Of a DNA stretch of 7,532 nucleotides, positions 1 to 5,796 are shown piece after piece; position 1 is the stretch's first letter; every line of letters begins with the position of its first letter. A program made the position numbers and the translations under genes. Below the pieces are notes generated by a model, which saw nothing but the letters and a program-made list of their open reading frames with translations, had not been told where the DNA came from and did not search any database. This DNA is from Oscillospiraceae bacterium (lineage in GTDB: Bacteria > Bacillota > Clostridia > Oscillospirales > Ruminococcaceae). The stretch spans positions 1 through 7,532 of the forward strand of contig JAFQBO010000299.1 of assembly GCA_017416665.1 (NCBI GenBank). The letters are read 5' to 3'.

Positions 1-19
1 ACTCGGCAGAGCCTTTGGT

Positions 20-37
20 CGCACTCCGCAGAGTGCG
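20..37. repeat. Short perfect hairpin CGCACTC-CGCA-GAGTGCG
   Basis: A perfect 7-bp stem (20-26 with 31-37) closes a CGCA tetraloop. It is the first of five hairpins in the first 235 bases. The bases just before it, CTTTGGTCG (13-21), recur at 141-149, next to the larger repeat hairpin, so the segment looks built of related modules. No T-tract follows on the plus strand, so it is not a typical terminator. Its role is unknown; it is probably part of a dispersed intergenic element or a structured transcript end. Confidence 0.5.
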
Positions 38-79
38 AAATACTCCTATCGAAGGCGCATTTACGAGGGGTGAATTGAC

Positions 80-103
80 AAAACAGCCCCGTGGGCTGTT
101 TTT
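80..103 (+). terminator. Rho-independent terminator on the plus strand
   Basis: The stem AAAACAGCCC (80-89) pairs with GGGCTGTTTT (93-102) around the loop CGT, and the T-run continues to 103. The GC-rich stem core and the trailing Ts read as an intrinsic terminator for transcription entering from the left. No plus-strand gene is visible in the window, so it would serve a gene beyond base 1. The A-rich left arm also gives some T-rich sequence on the minus strand, so weak bidirectional action is possible. Confidence 0.6.
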
Positions 104-106
104 CAA

Positions 107-188
107 GAGGGGACGCTTTGCAAGAAAAAGCGTCCCCTTACTTTGGTCGTACTTATATTTGCCTGCCGATTTAATCGGCACAAAATTT
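107..188 (+). repeat. Two-hairpin dispersed repeat, left copy
   Basis: This 82-base unit begins GAGGGG and ends AAAATTT. Hairpin A pairs GGGGACGCTTT (109-119) with AAAGCGTCCCC (127-137) around loop GCAAGAA. Hairpin B pairs TGCCGAT (164-170) with ATCGGCA (174-180) around TTA. The same unit occurs in reverse orientation at 7444-7528: hairpin A matches at 26 of 29 positions, the tail TCGGCACAAAATTT matches exactly over 14 bases, and spacing is nearly the same. It is therefore a repeat family, not a single terminator. Its class is unknown; a REP/MITE-like non-coding element is the likeliest reading. A 62-codon open frame through it (15-203) looks spurious. Confidence 0.75.
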
Positions 189-213
189 CAATTTGTTTTT
201 TAATAAACCAAGC

Positions 214-235
214 CCTCCGGCTTTTACACCGGAGG
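214..235 (-). terminator. Hairpin downstream of the epimerase gene, probable terminator
   Basis: CCTCCGG (214-220) pairs perfectly with CCGGAGG (229-235) around an eight-base loop, and outer A/T bases extend the stem after one mismatch. It lies 12 bases beyond the minus-strand stop codon of the epimerase gene. On the minus strand the stem is followed by GCTTGGTTTATT, a poor T-tract; on the plus strand by ATTTGAAAAT. It is a plausible but weak, perhaps bidirectional, terminator. Confidence 0.5.
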
Positions 236-247
236 ATTTGAAAATAA

Positions 248-1255
248 TTATTTAACAGTAAAGAATCTCTGATATACTTCATATGACTGCTGAGGCTTTA
301 CTTCTGTATAACCTGTCACAGCATCAGGCATATCAAGGTTAGGAGCATCGATCATTGCTGTCATCGGTTCAGGACAGAAATAGCCGTTAAAGCCTTTATC
401 GTTCCAGATAATCCAGAACTTGTATTCATCAGATACTTCATATGCGATTTTAATTCCACTTTCCGTATCTTCAGCAATAACGCCGTGGAAATCCTGCTCG
501 CCAAGCTTCTGAGAGCCTGTTACATACATTTCGTTATCAACGTTCTGAAGTACAGGCTGTCTGCCGTTTTCGATATATTCAAAATCAGTACCATCAAGCG
601 CTACAGGTTCGCCATCAGGCAGACAACGGCTGTTGAGCAGACATCTTTTCTGTACAGGTACAAAAAGACGGATATTTTCTTCCTTACCGCCTTCAACAAA
701 CGGAGAATTAATAGTAGTATGTGTAGCAAATGACATAGGCATCATCTTATCTGAAAGGTTTGTGAACTTAACTTTATGTTCAAGTCCGCATTCAGAAAGT
801 GTAAAAGTGAATTCTGCTAAAAATCTTACAGGGAAATATTCAAAAAATTCATCGTTTTCATCGTATCTGTATTTTGTTTTTACAACTGCACAGTTATCGT
901 CGGCATAATGTTCAACAAGTGTGTGTGCTCTTTTCTGTAAAAAACCGTGAATATGATTGTTGTACGGAGCTTTTTCGTTTACAGGCAGCTGATATACAGC
1001 ATCTGATGTTTTAAGAACGCCATCTGCAAAACGATTAGGAAGATACAATGAAGGAAGTCCCCATACTTCTGCTGACTGCTTTATAACATCCGAATGATTA
1101 TCGGCTTTGAATCTGAAAAACTCAACCTTGTTTTTATCATCATGAAGTCTTATAACGTTTGAACCAAGCTCGTAGGCTACCAATGCTGTGTAACCGCCGG
1201 CGTACATTTCAACAACAGGTGTACCATTAAATTCTGAAATTTTTGTACTATTCAT
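248..1255 (-). CDS. Aldose 1-epimerase (galactose mutarotase family)
   Basis: The 335-residue product is the usual size for GalM-type mutarotases, cytoplasmic beta-sandwich enzymes that interconvert alpha and beta anomers of hexoses such as galactose or glucose. Visible family landmarks are NHIHG at 100-104 (His101/His103 region), ATHTTIN with His179, the second catalytic-type histidine, and CPEP with Glu296, in the position of the family's general base. There is no signal peptide. The frame is open back to 1342, but those extra 29 codons run through the promoter's -10 and -35 boxes. The ATG at 1253-1255 has the ribosome site GAGGA eight bases upstream, so I use it. The gene has its own promoter, no sugar-operon partner is beside it, and the exact sugar cannot be told. 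Because the family is broad, no gene symbol is given. Confidence 0.9.
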   Translation of the reverse strand: MNSTKISEFNGTPVVEMYAGGYTALVAYELGSNVIRLHDDKNKVEFFRFKADNHSDVIKQSAEVWGLPSLYLPNRFADGVLKTSDAVYQLPVNEKAPYNNHIHGFLQKRAHTLVEHYADDNCAVVKTKYRYDENDEFFEYFPVRFLAEFTFTLSECGLEHKVKFTNLSDKMMPMSFATHTTINSPFVEGGKEENIRLFVPVQKRCLLNSRCLPDGEPVALDGTDFEYIENGRQPVLQNVDNEMYVTGSQKLGEQDFHGVIAEDTESGIKIAYEVSDEYKFWIIWNDKGFNGYFCPEPMTAMIDAPNLDMPDAVTGYTEVKPQQSYEVYQRFFTVK

Positions 1256-1263
1256 TTTATGAT

Positions 1264-1268
1264 TCCTC
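1264..1268 (-). promoter_or_regulatory. Ribosome binding site fixing the epimerase start
   Basis: On the minus strand GAGGA sits eight bases before the ATG at 1253-1255. The in-frame ATG just upstream (codon 25 of the long frame) overlaps this site and has no site of its own, and the longest-frame ATG at 1342 lies upstream of the promoter. This supports the 335-residue product. Confidence 0.7.
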
Positions 1269-1300
1269 ATTTCTTTTAAAATCAGTACTTTACAGAAATT

Positions 1301-1329
1301 ATTATAGCATTTTTTTTCTGAAATGTCCA
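1301..1329 (-). promoter_or_regulatory. Sigma-A type promoter of the epimerase gene
   Basis: On the minus strand the -35 box TGGACA (1324-1329, five of six consensus bases) is followed by a 17-base spacer (1307-1323) and a perfect TATAAT -10 box (1301-1306). The spacer ends in TGC, giving an extended -10. Transcription would start near 1292-1296, about 40 bases before the epimerase ATG. An inverted repeat, CAGAAA (1293-1298) and TTTCTG (1315-1320), brackets the -10 box and could be an operator, though this is speculative. The promoter lies between the stop of the preceding operon (1354) and the epimerase, so the epimerase can be expressed on its own. Confidence 0.82.
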
Positions 1330-1353
1330 TAGATGACCGCATTAATTAAAAAA

Positions 1354-1866
1354 TCACTCTGAAAAATCTTTTGAATTGGCTTTTTTAGCAAGCATATTCC
1401 AGGTATCAATGCCGATTCCATATGTATCAGGTTCTGTTCCGCTTATTTCCTTAAGCCTTATAACAGCCTCATGCATCTGCGGAGAGTAAATGCCGTCTAT
1501 TGCCACTTCCGGAAAATTTTCATATTCACGGCTTAAAATATTCATAAGAACCTGTATTACATAAACAAGATAACCCGTACTCTCAGGTGTCAGAATGAAA
1601 TCTTCGGGAAATATATCAAGCCGTACAGGAACTGAATTATGGACACCTGCCTCATATGCTATCATACTCCATGTTATAGGATCGGCTTCGCCTGTAACAT
1701 CAAGACCTCTTGAATTCTGAAACGCCGTTACCGCCCCCTGTGTATCCTTTCCGTAAACACCGTCTGACAGAACCGATGGTATTCTTTCATCATTCTGTGA
1801 TATAACATACAGATGGTTCTGAAGTTCCTTTATGTGTTCACGTTTATGCTGATCGGTAAATGCCAT
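1354..1866 (-). CDS. Small peptidoglycan-binding-repeat protein (170 aa)
   Basis: The protein is almost entirely two PG_binding_1-like modules. The first (about residues 12-70) has the canonical pattern: LQNHL helix, DGVYG, AVTAFQ, then TGEADPITW. The second (about 98-160) is more diverged: it keeps DGIY, an EAVIRLKE helix and DTWNMLA but lacks the FQ and the usual glycine. Such modules bind peptidoglycan or serve as targeting domains. No catalytic domain, signal peptide or membrane segment is visible. The start codon is one base past the upstream gene's stop (TAATATG), and its ribosome site AAGGAGG lies within that gene's last codons, so translation is almost surely coupled. No hairpin terminator is obvious after the stop, so some readthrough into the epimerase is possible. 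The biological role is unknown. Confidence 0.85.
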   Translation of the reverse strand: MAFTDQHKREHIKELQNHLYVISQNDERIPSVLSDGVYGKDTQGAVTAFQNSRGLDVTGEADPITWSMIAYEAGVHNSVPVRLDIFPEDFILTPESTGYLVYVIQVLMNILSREYENFPEVAIDGIYSPQMHEAVIRLKEISGTEPDTYGIGIDTWNMLAKKANSKDFSE

Positions 1867-1867
1867 A

Positions 1868-3265
1868 TTAAGCCTCCTTTATTATATATCCCGGATTCTG
1901 ATAAGGCTGTTTGTCAAAACCATATTTCAGATCCGAGTAAAGACCTGCTATTGCATTCCATGTTGCTGCACCGACAACACCATTCTGTGTGAGATTGAAC
2001 TGTCTCTGAAATGCAAGTACCGACGAACGTGTAAGAGGTCCGAAATAGCCCGTATTATTGACAGCAGGAATATTGGGATATGACTTATTTATATAAGTAA
2101 GATATTCCTGAAGACGTCGGACATCCTCACCGTTCATGCCCTCTTTAAGCACTCTTCCCTGAAACAGAATAACATCATCTTCATCATCAATCGGTACAGA
2201 TTCAACAATCCCGAGATATGCCCTGTATATATCAAGCCACACACTTCTGTTTACAATACCCGTTTCAGGAAGTCCGTACACCTTTTGAAATGAGCGTACG
2301 GAATTTTCTGTTTCCGTACCATAATATCCTGTTATTTCAACAGGTGTTACAGATTCATAATACGCACCTATTACCGCAAGGAAATACTGTAAATTTCTGA
2401 CCTGCTGATTCTGCATTCCCGGTACAAGATTTTCTTCAAACTGCTTTTCAACCTCTGAAAGATTAAGACCTTCCGAATTAAGTTCTGCAAGACGTTTAAC
2501 GCTTGTATAAATATATGCTATTTTATACCATGTTGCCTGATTTACAACACCTGTCTGAGGAAGGTTAAAAACCTCCTGAAATTTTCTTACAGCATTTTCG
2601 GTCTGTACTCCGAATGTTCCGTCAACAGCACTTATTTTCGGAATTGCAGGATAATTTCTTGAGATACGGTTAAGCTGAACCTGTATAGTACGCACATCGT
2701 TTCCGAATGTTCCCAGACGAAGTTCAACTCCGGGATAAGACGGCGTATTTGTCATGACCATTGCGTTTTTTACAATATCAATATTATCACCATAGTAATA
2801 CTGTAGTATTTCATATGGCGTCAGACCATCTTCGGCAAGACCTACTGTACCCCATTGTGAAAGTCCGTCACAGGTTACGGTTGTGCCATTGCAGAACTGT
2901 GTGAAAAGAGGTTCCACACTTCCCTGTCGTCTTACATAGTCGTTAAAAAGCTCATCGGTAAGCTGACTTATATTTTCAAAAATCTCACGGTTTTTTATAA
3001 ACTTCTGATCGTACTGTGTAACGGAAGTTATGTCAAAATTATAACCTTTAAGTCTGTACCATTCTGTATAAATTCTGTTTAGTGCAAAAGTAGTTATCGC
3101 ATAAATATTGGCACGAAGGGAGTTTTCCGGCCAAGTCGGAAAAATTTCACTGCTTGCCACATTTTTTACATACTCCGGAAAACTGACTGTAACATTTTCG
3201 GCATCCTCATCAGGTGCACCAAGATGAACGGTAATTGTTTCGGGAATAAACGGCTGACCTGTCAT
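1868..3265 (-). CDS. SpoIID-like domain fused to three peptidoglycan-binding repeats
   Basis: Residues 10-165 resemble the SpoIID/LytB family: VASSEIFPTWPENSLRANIY (36-55) matches the conserved region with the catalytic-type glutamate (Glu40 here), FDIT at 77-80 follows, and GLSQWGTVGLAEDG (134-147) plus EILQYYYG (152-159) match the family's C-terminal signature, though the usual histidine just before it is replaced by CDG. SpoIID enzymes are lytic transglycosylases that trim stripped glycan strands during engulfment of the forespore. Three PG_binding_1 repeats follow (about 185-250, 280-350, 372-440), each with a (D/T)G-Y/F-(F/Y)G motif, a helix ending in FQ and a conserved TW or VW. There is no signal peptide or membrane anchor, unlike classical SpoIID. 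It starts at an ATG with AGGAGGTG five bases upstream, 11 bases after the preceding stop. It may act on, or only bind, peptidoglycan; activity is uncertain. Confidence 0.82.
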   Translation of the reverse strand: MTGQPFIPETITVHLGAPDEDAENVTVSFPEYVKNVASSEIFPTWPENSLRANIYAITTFALNRIYTEWYRLKGYNFDITSVTQYDQKFIKNREIFENISQLTDELFNDYVRRQGSVEPLFTQFCNGTTVTCDGLSQWGTVGLAEDGLTPYEILQYYYGDNIDIVKNAMVMTNTPSYPGVELRLGTFGNDVRTIQVQLNRISRNYPAIPKISAVDGTFGVQTENAVRKFQEVFNLPQTGVVNQATWYKIAYIYTSVKRLAELNSEGLNLSEVEKQFEENLVPGMQNQQVRNLQYFLAVIGAYYESVTPVEITGYYGTETENSVRSFQKVYGLPETGIVNRSVWLDIYRAYLGIVESVPIDDEDDVILFQGRVLKEGMNGEDVRRLQEYLTYINKSYPNIPAVNNTGYFGPLTRSSVLAFQRQFNLTQNGVVGAATWNAIAGLYSDLKYGFDKQPYQNPGYIIKEA

Positions 3266-3276
3266 ATTAACACCTC

Positions 3277-3972
3277 CTATATAACCGGTTCGGGATTTCT
3301 GTCAACAATAGTTCTTTCGCCGGAGTTATAGTCAAACGGTTCCGGAATAAGAGAAAAATTCTGTATTGAAGTGATACCTGCAAAAATCGGAACATCAACA
3401 CTTATTTCACGAAAATACCCTTTTGAATACGCTGAAACGTTATATTTTGCAAATTTGTCATAATCCTGAGGCGTTTTTCCGATTGACTGTGACGGAGCAG
3501 GAAGACGCAGTATTTCCGTATTACCGCTTGAATCGGTCGACATAAGCTTTATAATATTTTCCTTACCATCCCTTATTTCAGATACAGTAACAAGACTTTC
3601 TGCAAGCGGAAGTCCGCCATTGCCTGTTTTAACGCTTACTTTCAAATATCCGTATGAATTATAATTGTTTTCTTCTCCTGTTATAAAGTCCGGCAGTACA
3701 GGCGGAGGAAATCTGTCCTCAATATTGAAATCAGGCGGTGTTGTCTGCGGAGGTTCAGAGAATACTTCCTGTGGTGGCGGTGGTGACATCTGTTTTACAT
3801 GTGGAGATTCCTGTGGCAGCTGTACCTGCACAGGTTCTTGCGGCAATTCTACAGTTGGTTGCAGAACAGGCTGTGGAGGAATATTCTGCTTGGGTGACAT
3901 GCCGTTGCCATACAGTTTCATCATTTCCTTTTTATATTTTTCTGATGTCTGCTTAAAATCGGAATTATTCAT
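3277..3972 (-). CDS. Proline-rich protein with C-terminal carboxypeptidase-regulatory-like domain
   Basis: This 231-residue protein has three parts: a short charged N-terminal helix (about 5-22, with the EKYKKEMMKLYG run), a proline/glutamine-rich linker (about 31-95, including PPPP at 64-67), and a beta-rich domain (about 107-210). The last looks like a carboxypeptidase-regulatory or CnaB-like beta-sandwich: GYLKVSVKTGNGGLPLAESLVTV, then TDSSGNTEI, then YNVSAYSKGYF. Such domains usually serve as spacers or binding modules. No signal peptide, membrane segment or sorting motif is visible. I chose the ATG at 3970-3972 (ribosome site GGAG eight bases upstream) over an in-frame TTG six codons earlier that overlaps that site. 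It is the first gene of the three-gene operon. The function is not known; a scaffold or linker role is inferred only from its composition. Confidence 0.8.
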   Translation of the reverse strand: MNNSDFKQTSEKYKKEMMKLYGNGMSPKQNIPPQPVLQPTVELPQEPVQVQLPQESPHVKQMSPPPPQEVFSEPPQTTPPDFNIEDRFPPPVLPDFITGEENNYNSYGYLKVSVKTGNGGLPLAESLVTVSEIRDGKENIIKLMSTDSSGNTEILRLPAPSQSIGKTPQDYDKFAKYNVSAYSKGYFREISVDVPIFAGITSIQNFSLIPEPFDYNSGERTIVDRNPEPVI

Positions 3973-3980
3973 ATAAATTT

Positions 3981-3984
3981 CTCC
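3981..3984 (-). promoter_or_regulatory. Ribosome binding site fixing the start of the proline-rich protein
   Basis: On the minus strand GGAG lies eight bases before the ATG at 3970-3972. The alternative in-frame TTG (3988-3990) lies six codons upstream, where the sequence is only A/T-rich and no purine-rich site precedes it, so the ATG is preferred. Confidence 0.6.
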
Positions 3985-4251
3985 GTTCAATTTATTTTTT
4001 TACAGTTTAATTTATATGAAAAAAATTTTATTCTTATTCATAAACAAAAGTAAAATCATAATTGATAGCAAACTTATAACACCATGCTCCCATATTTTAT
4101 AAGAGGGCAGTCTTTTCTCTAGCAGATAGAAAAATATTACACCTTTAAATTTGGGCTTCCAGCCGAAGATATGAGTTGGCGGCACATAGCTCAAAACTGT
4201 TGTAGAAAGTCAAGTAATAAATATACTCCAATTTTTTTCTTTTTTGATTGA

Positions 4252-4304
4252 ACTGTTTTATCATTTATGCAAGCGATAGCGAAGCAGAAATGAATAAAAA
4301 CAGT
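4252..4304. repeat. Long imperfect hairpin in intergenic region
   Basis: ACTGTTTT (4252-4259) pairs with AAAACAGT (4297-4304) and, with one or two bulged bases, TCATTT (4261-4266) pairs with AAATGA (4288-4293). Inside, TGC pairs with GCA around a GCGATAGC apex. The outer part forms 14 or more base pairs. The word TTTATGCAAGC inside it (4264-4273 region) recurs within the next hairpin (4327-4337), suggesting related modules. It may be a dispersed palindromic element or an RNA structure; direction and function are unknown. Confidence 0.5.
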
Positions 4305-4319
4305 CATGCAGAGCTTTGT

Positions 4320-4347
4320 AACTTTCTTTATGCAAGCAAAGAAAGTT
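4320..4347. repeat. Perfect 10-bp hairpin
   Basis: AACTTTCTTT (4320-4329) is the exact reverse complement of AAAGAAAGTT (4338-4347), with the eight-base loop ATGCAAGC. The stem is AT-rich and has no T-tract on either side, so it is not a good intrinsic terminator. The loop repeats a word found in the hairpin about 60 bases to the left. Confidence 0.5.
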
Positions 4348-4393
4348 AAGAATAAAAGGAATGTAAATACAAATCTATTTTTTCAAAAATTAA

Positions 4394-4418
4394 ACCCCGA
4401 CGCTTAACACATCGGGGT
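4394..4418 (-). terminator. Rho-independent terminator of the ABC-F / transporter operon
   Basis: ACCCCGA (4394-4400) pairs with TCGGGGT (4412-4418) around an 11-base loop. On the minus strand the stem is followed directly by TTTAATTTTTG, a good T-tract. It begins eight bases past the transporter stop codon, so it should end the two-gene transcript and insulate the SpoIID operon downstream. Confidence 0.85.
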
Positions 4419-4425
4419 GAGTTTA

Positions 4426-5796
4426 TTATAAATTATTAACAAAATTCACAATTCCTATAATGAAAACAATAAGAATCATAAGAGGAATAACCCAGGTCAT
4501 ATAACCCTTCATGAATTTTTTCACTTTAAGACCTTTACCTTCATTTGCCTCTTTAACGAAGTTATCCCAGCCCCAGCCGATTTTCCTTGTACAGAAAAAG
4601 ACAAACACAAGCGAACCAAGCGGAAGCAGAATATTACTTACAATAAAATCTTCAAGATCCATAATTGTGGAATTACCGTCAAACGGTGTAACATCACTGA
4701 GCAGATTAAATCCCAGAGCACATGGCAATGACAGTAAAAGCATTGCAATACCATTTATAATGCAGGCTTTTTTTCTGTTCCAGCCGAACAGTTCCATAGT
4801 AGCCGAAAGAATTCCTTCAAATACGGTAAGAACAGTTGAAAGTGCCGCAAATGACATAAATACAAAGAACAGACTTCCCCACAGTCTTCCCAGCGGAATA
4901 TTGTTGAAGATATTCGGAAGTGTAATAAAAATAAGACTCGGGCCACTGTTTACATCAACGCCATATGCAAAACACGCAGGAAAAATAATAAGTCCCGAAG
5001 TAAGTGCAACAAACGTATCAAGCAGACCAACATTTAATGCTTCACCCAGAAGTGAACGTTTTTTGTCGATATAGCTTCCAAAAATCGCCATACCGCCTAT
5101 ACCGAGACTGAGTGTAAAAAACGCCTGATTCATAGCCGCAACAACTACATTTGCTATGCCGACTTTTTTGATATTTTCCACATTCGGCATAAGATAAAAT
5201 TTAATGCCTTCCTCACTGCCATCAAGGAATATACTGTTTACTGCAAGTACCACCATAATAACCACAAGAGCAATCATCATAACTTTTGTAATTCTCTCAA
5301 GACCGTTTTTAAGTCCGAAAGAACAGACACCGAAACCTATTATAACAGCAATCGCCATACAGACTACAGTTATAATCGGACTCTGCTGAACTTTTTCAAA
5401 ATACTGTCCTATAGCAGTCGGATCTTTTCCTGCAATATCACCTTTTGCCGTCGCAAAAAAGTAATACATCATCCATCCGGCAACCGTTGTATAGAACATC
5501 ATAAGCAGATAATTTCCTGCTATACATACTTTTCCGTGATAATGCCATTTTGTACCTTTTGGTTCAAGTTGCTGATACATTTTTGCGGCACTTCTCTGAC
5601 TTGCACGACCAACAGAAAATTCCATTGCAAGTACAGGTACACCCATAACAACAAGAAAGAACAGATAAATCAGAACGAACAAAGCCCCGCCGTTTTGTCC
5701 GACTGTATAAGGAAACTTCCATACATTTCCGATACCAATGGCACAGCCGGCACTCAACAGAATAAAACCGAGACGACTTCCGAGATGTTCTCTCAT
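4426..5796 (-). CDS. Neurotransmitter:sodium symporter (NSS/SNF) family transporter
   Basis: The 456-residue protein imports a small amine or amino acid with sodium across the cytoplasmic membrane. The family mark is the TM1 stretch SAGCAIGIGNVWKFPY (15-30), whose unwound GxG-N centre holds the substrate and sodium sites of LeuT. About eleven hydrophobic segments are visible (near 9-31, 38-60, 88-115, 139-157, 170-190, 212-241, 252-278, 303-334, 344-363, 383-402, 431-452), the bacterial eleven-helix form also seen in MhsT. TM6 has FTLSLG (227-232) and TM8 has AALST (317-321), keeping hydroxyls for the second sodium site. The usual TM1 gate arginine is lysine (Lys27). The ATG overlaps the ABC-F stop by one base (TAATG), with GGAGG six bases upstream, so the pair is translationally coupled. 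The substrate cannot be read from sequence. Confidence 0.94.
   Translation of the reverse strand: MREHLGSRLGFILLSAGCAIGIGNVWKFPYTVGQNGGALFVLIYLFFLVVMGVPVLAMEFSVGRASQRSAAKMYQQLEPKGTKWHYHGKVCIAGNYLLMMFYTTVAGWMMYYFFATAKGDIAGKDPTAIGQYFEKVQQSPIITVVCMAIAVIIGFGVCSFGLKNGLERITKVMMIALVVIMVVLAVNSIFLDGSEEGIKFYLMPNVENIKKVGIANVVVAAMNQAFFTLSLGIGGMAIFGSYIDKKRSLLGEALNVGLLDTFVALTSGLIIFPACFAYGVDVNSGPSLIFITLPNIFNNIPLGRLWGSLFFVFMSFAALSTVLTVFEGILSATMELFGWNRKKACIINGIAMLLLSLPCALGFNLLSDVTPFDGNSTIMDLEDFIVSNILLPLGSLVFVFFCTRKIGWGWDNFVKEANEGKGLKVKKFMKGYMTWVIPLMILIVFIIGIVNFVNNL

Larger units (their letters stand above)
3991..4425. other. 435-base stretch without a supported gene
   Basis: This AT-rich stretch separates the transporter operon from the SpoIID operon. 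It holds the transporter terminator (4394-4418), two hairpins (4252-4304 and 4320-4347) and, nearest the proline-rich gene, presumably that operon's promoter, which I cannot pin to a convincing -35/-10 pair. A minus-strand frame at 4012-4194 could encode 60 residues but starts at TTG without a ribosome site, so I do not call it. It may hold a decayed dispersed element. I see no tRNA, riboswitch fold or CRISPR repeat here. Confidence 0.6.

Noticed and set aside
107..188. CRISPR or tRNA-like reading of the hairpin repeats
   Set aside because: There are only two copies, about 7.3 kb apart and inverted, with no spacers; the folds do not form a cloverleaf.
15..203. 62-codon plus-strand open frame
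   Set aside because: It runs through four hairpins including a terminator and a dispersed repeat, with no ribosome site and no domain; it is an open frame by chance.
1256..1342. 29-codon N-terminal extension of the epimerase
   Set aside because: It covers the -10 and -35 boxes and the ribosome site of the inner ATG, so it would not be on the transcript.
3665..3976. Gly/Cys-rich plus-strand frame
   Set aside because: It is the antisense shadow of the proline-rich linker (CCN codons read backwards as GGN/TGN); the minus-strand gene has the ribosome site and operon context.
4011..4018. CATATAAA, resembling a sporulation sigma-E -10 box, upstream of the SpoIID operon
   Set aside because: The region is so AT-rich that such a match is expected by chance, and no convincing -35 box sits at the right distance. 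Worth testing only if sporulation expression is found.
4012..4194. 60-codon minus-strand frame with a hydrophobic tail
   Set aside because: It starts at TTG without a ribosome site, and its low-complexity AT-rich end explains the hydrophobic residues. It may be a remnant of a repeat, but there is no support for a gene.
4511..5074. 187-codon plus-strand frame opposite the transporter
   Set aside because: Antisense of a clear NSS transporter, with no recognisable domain.
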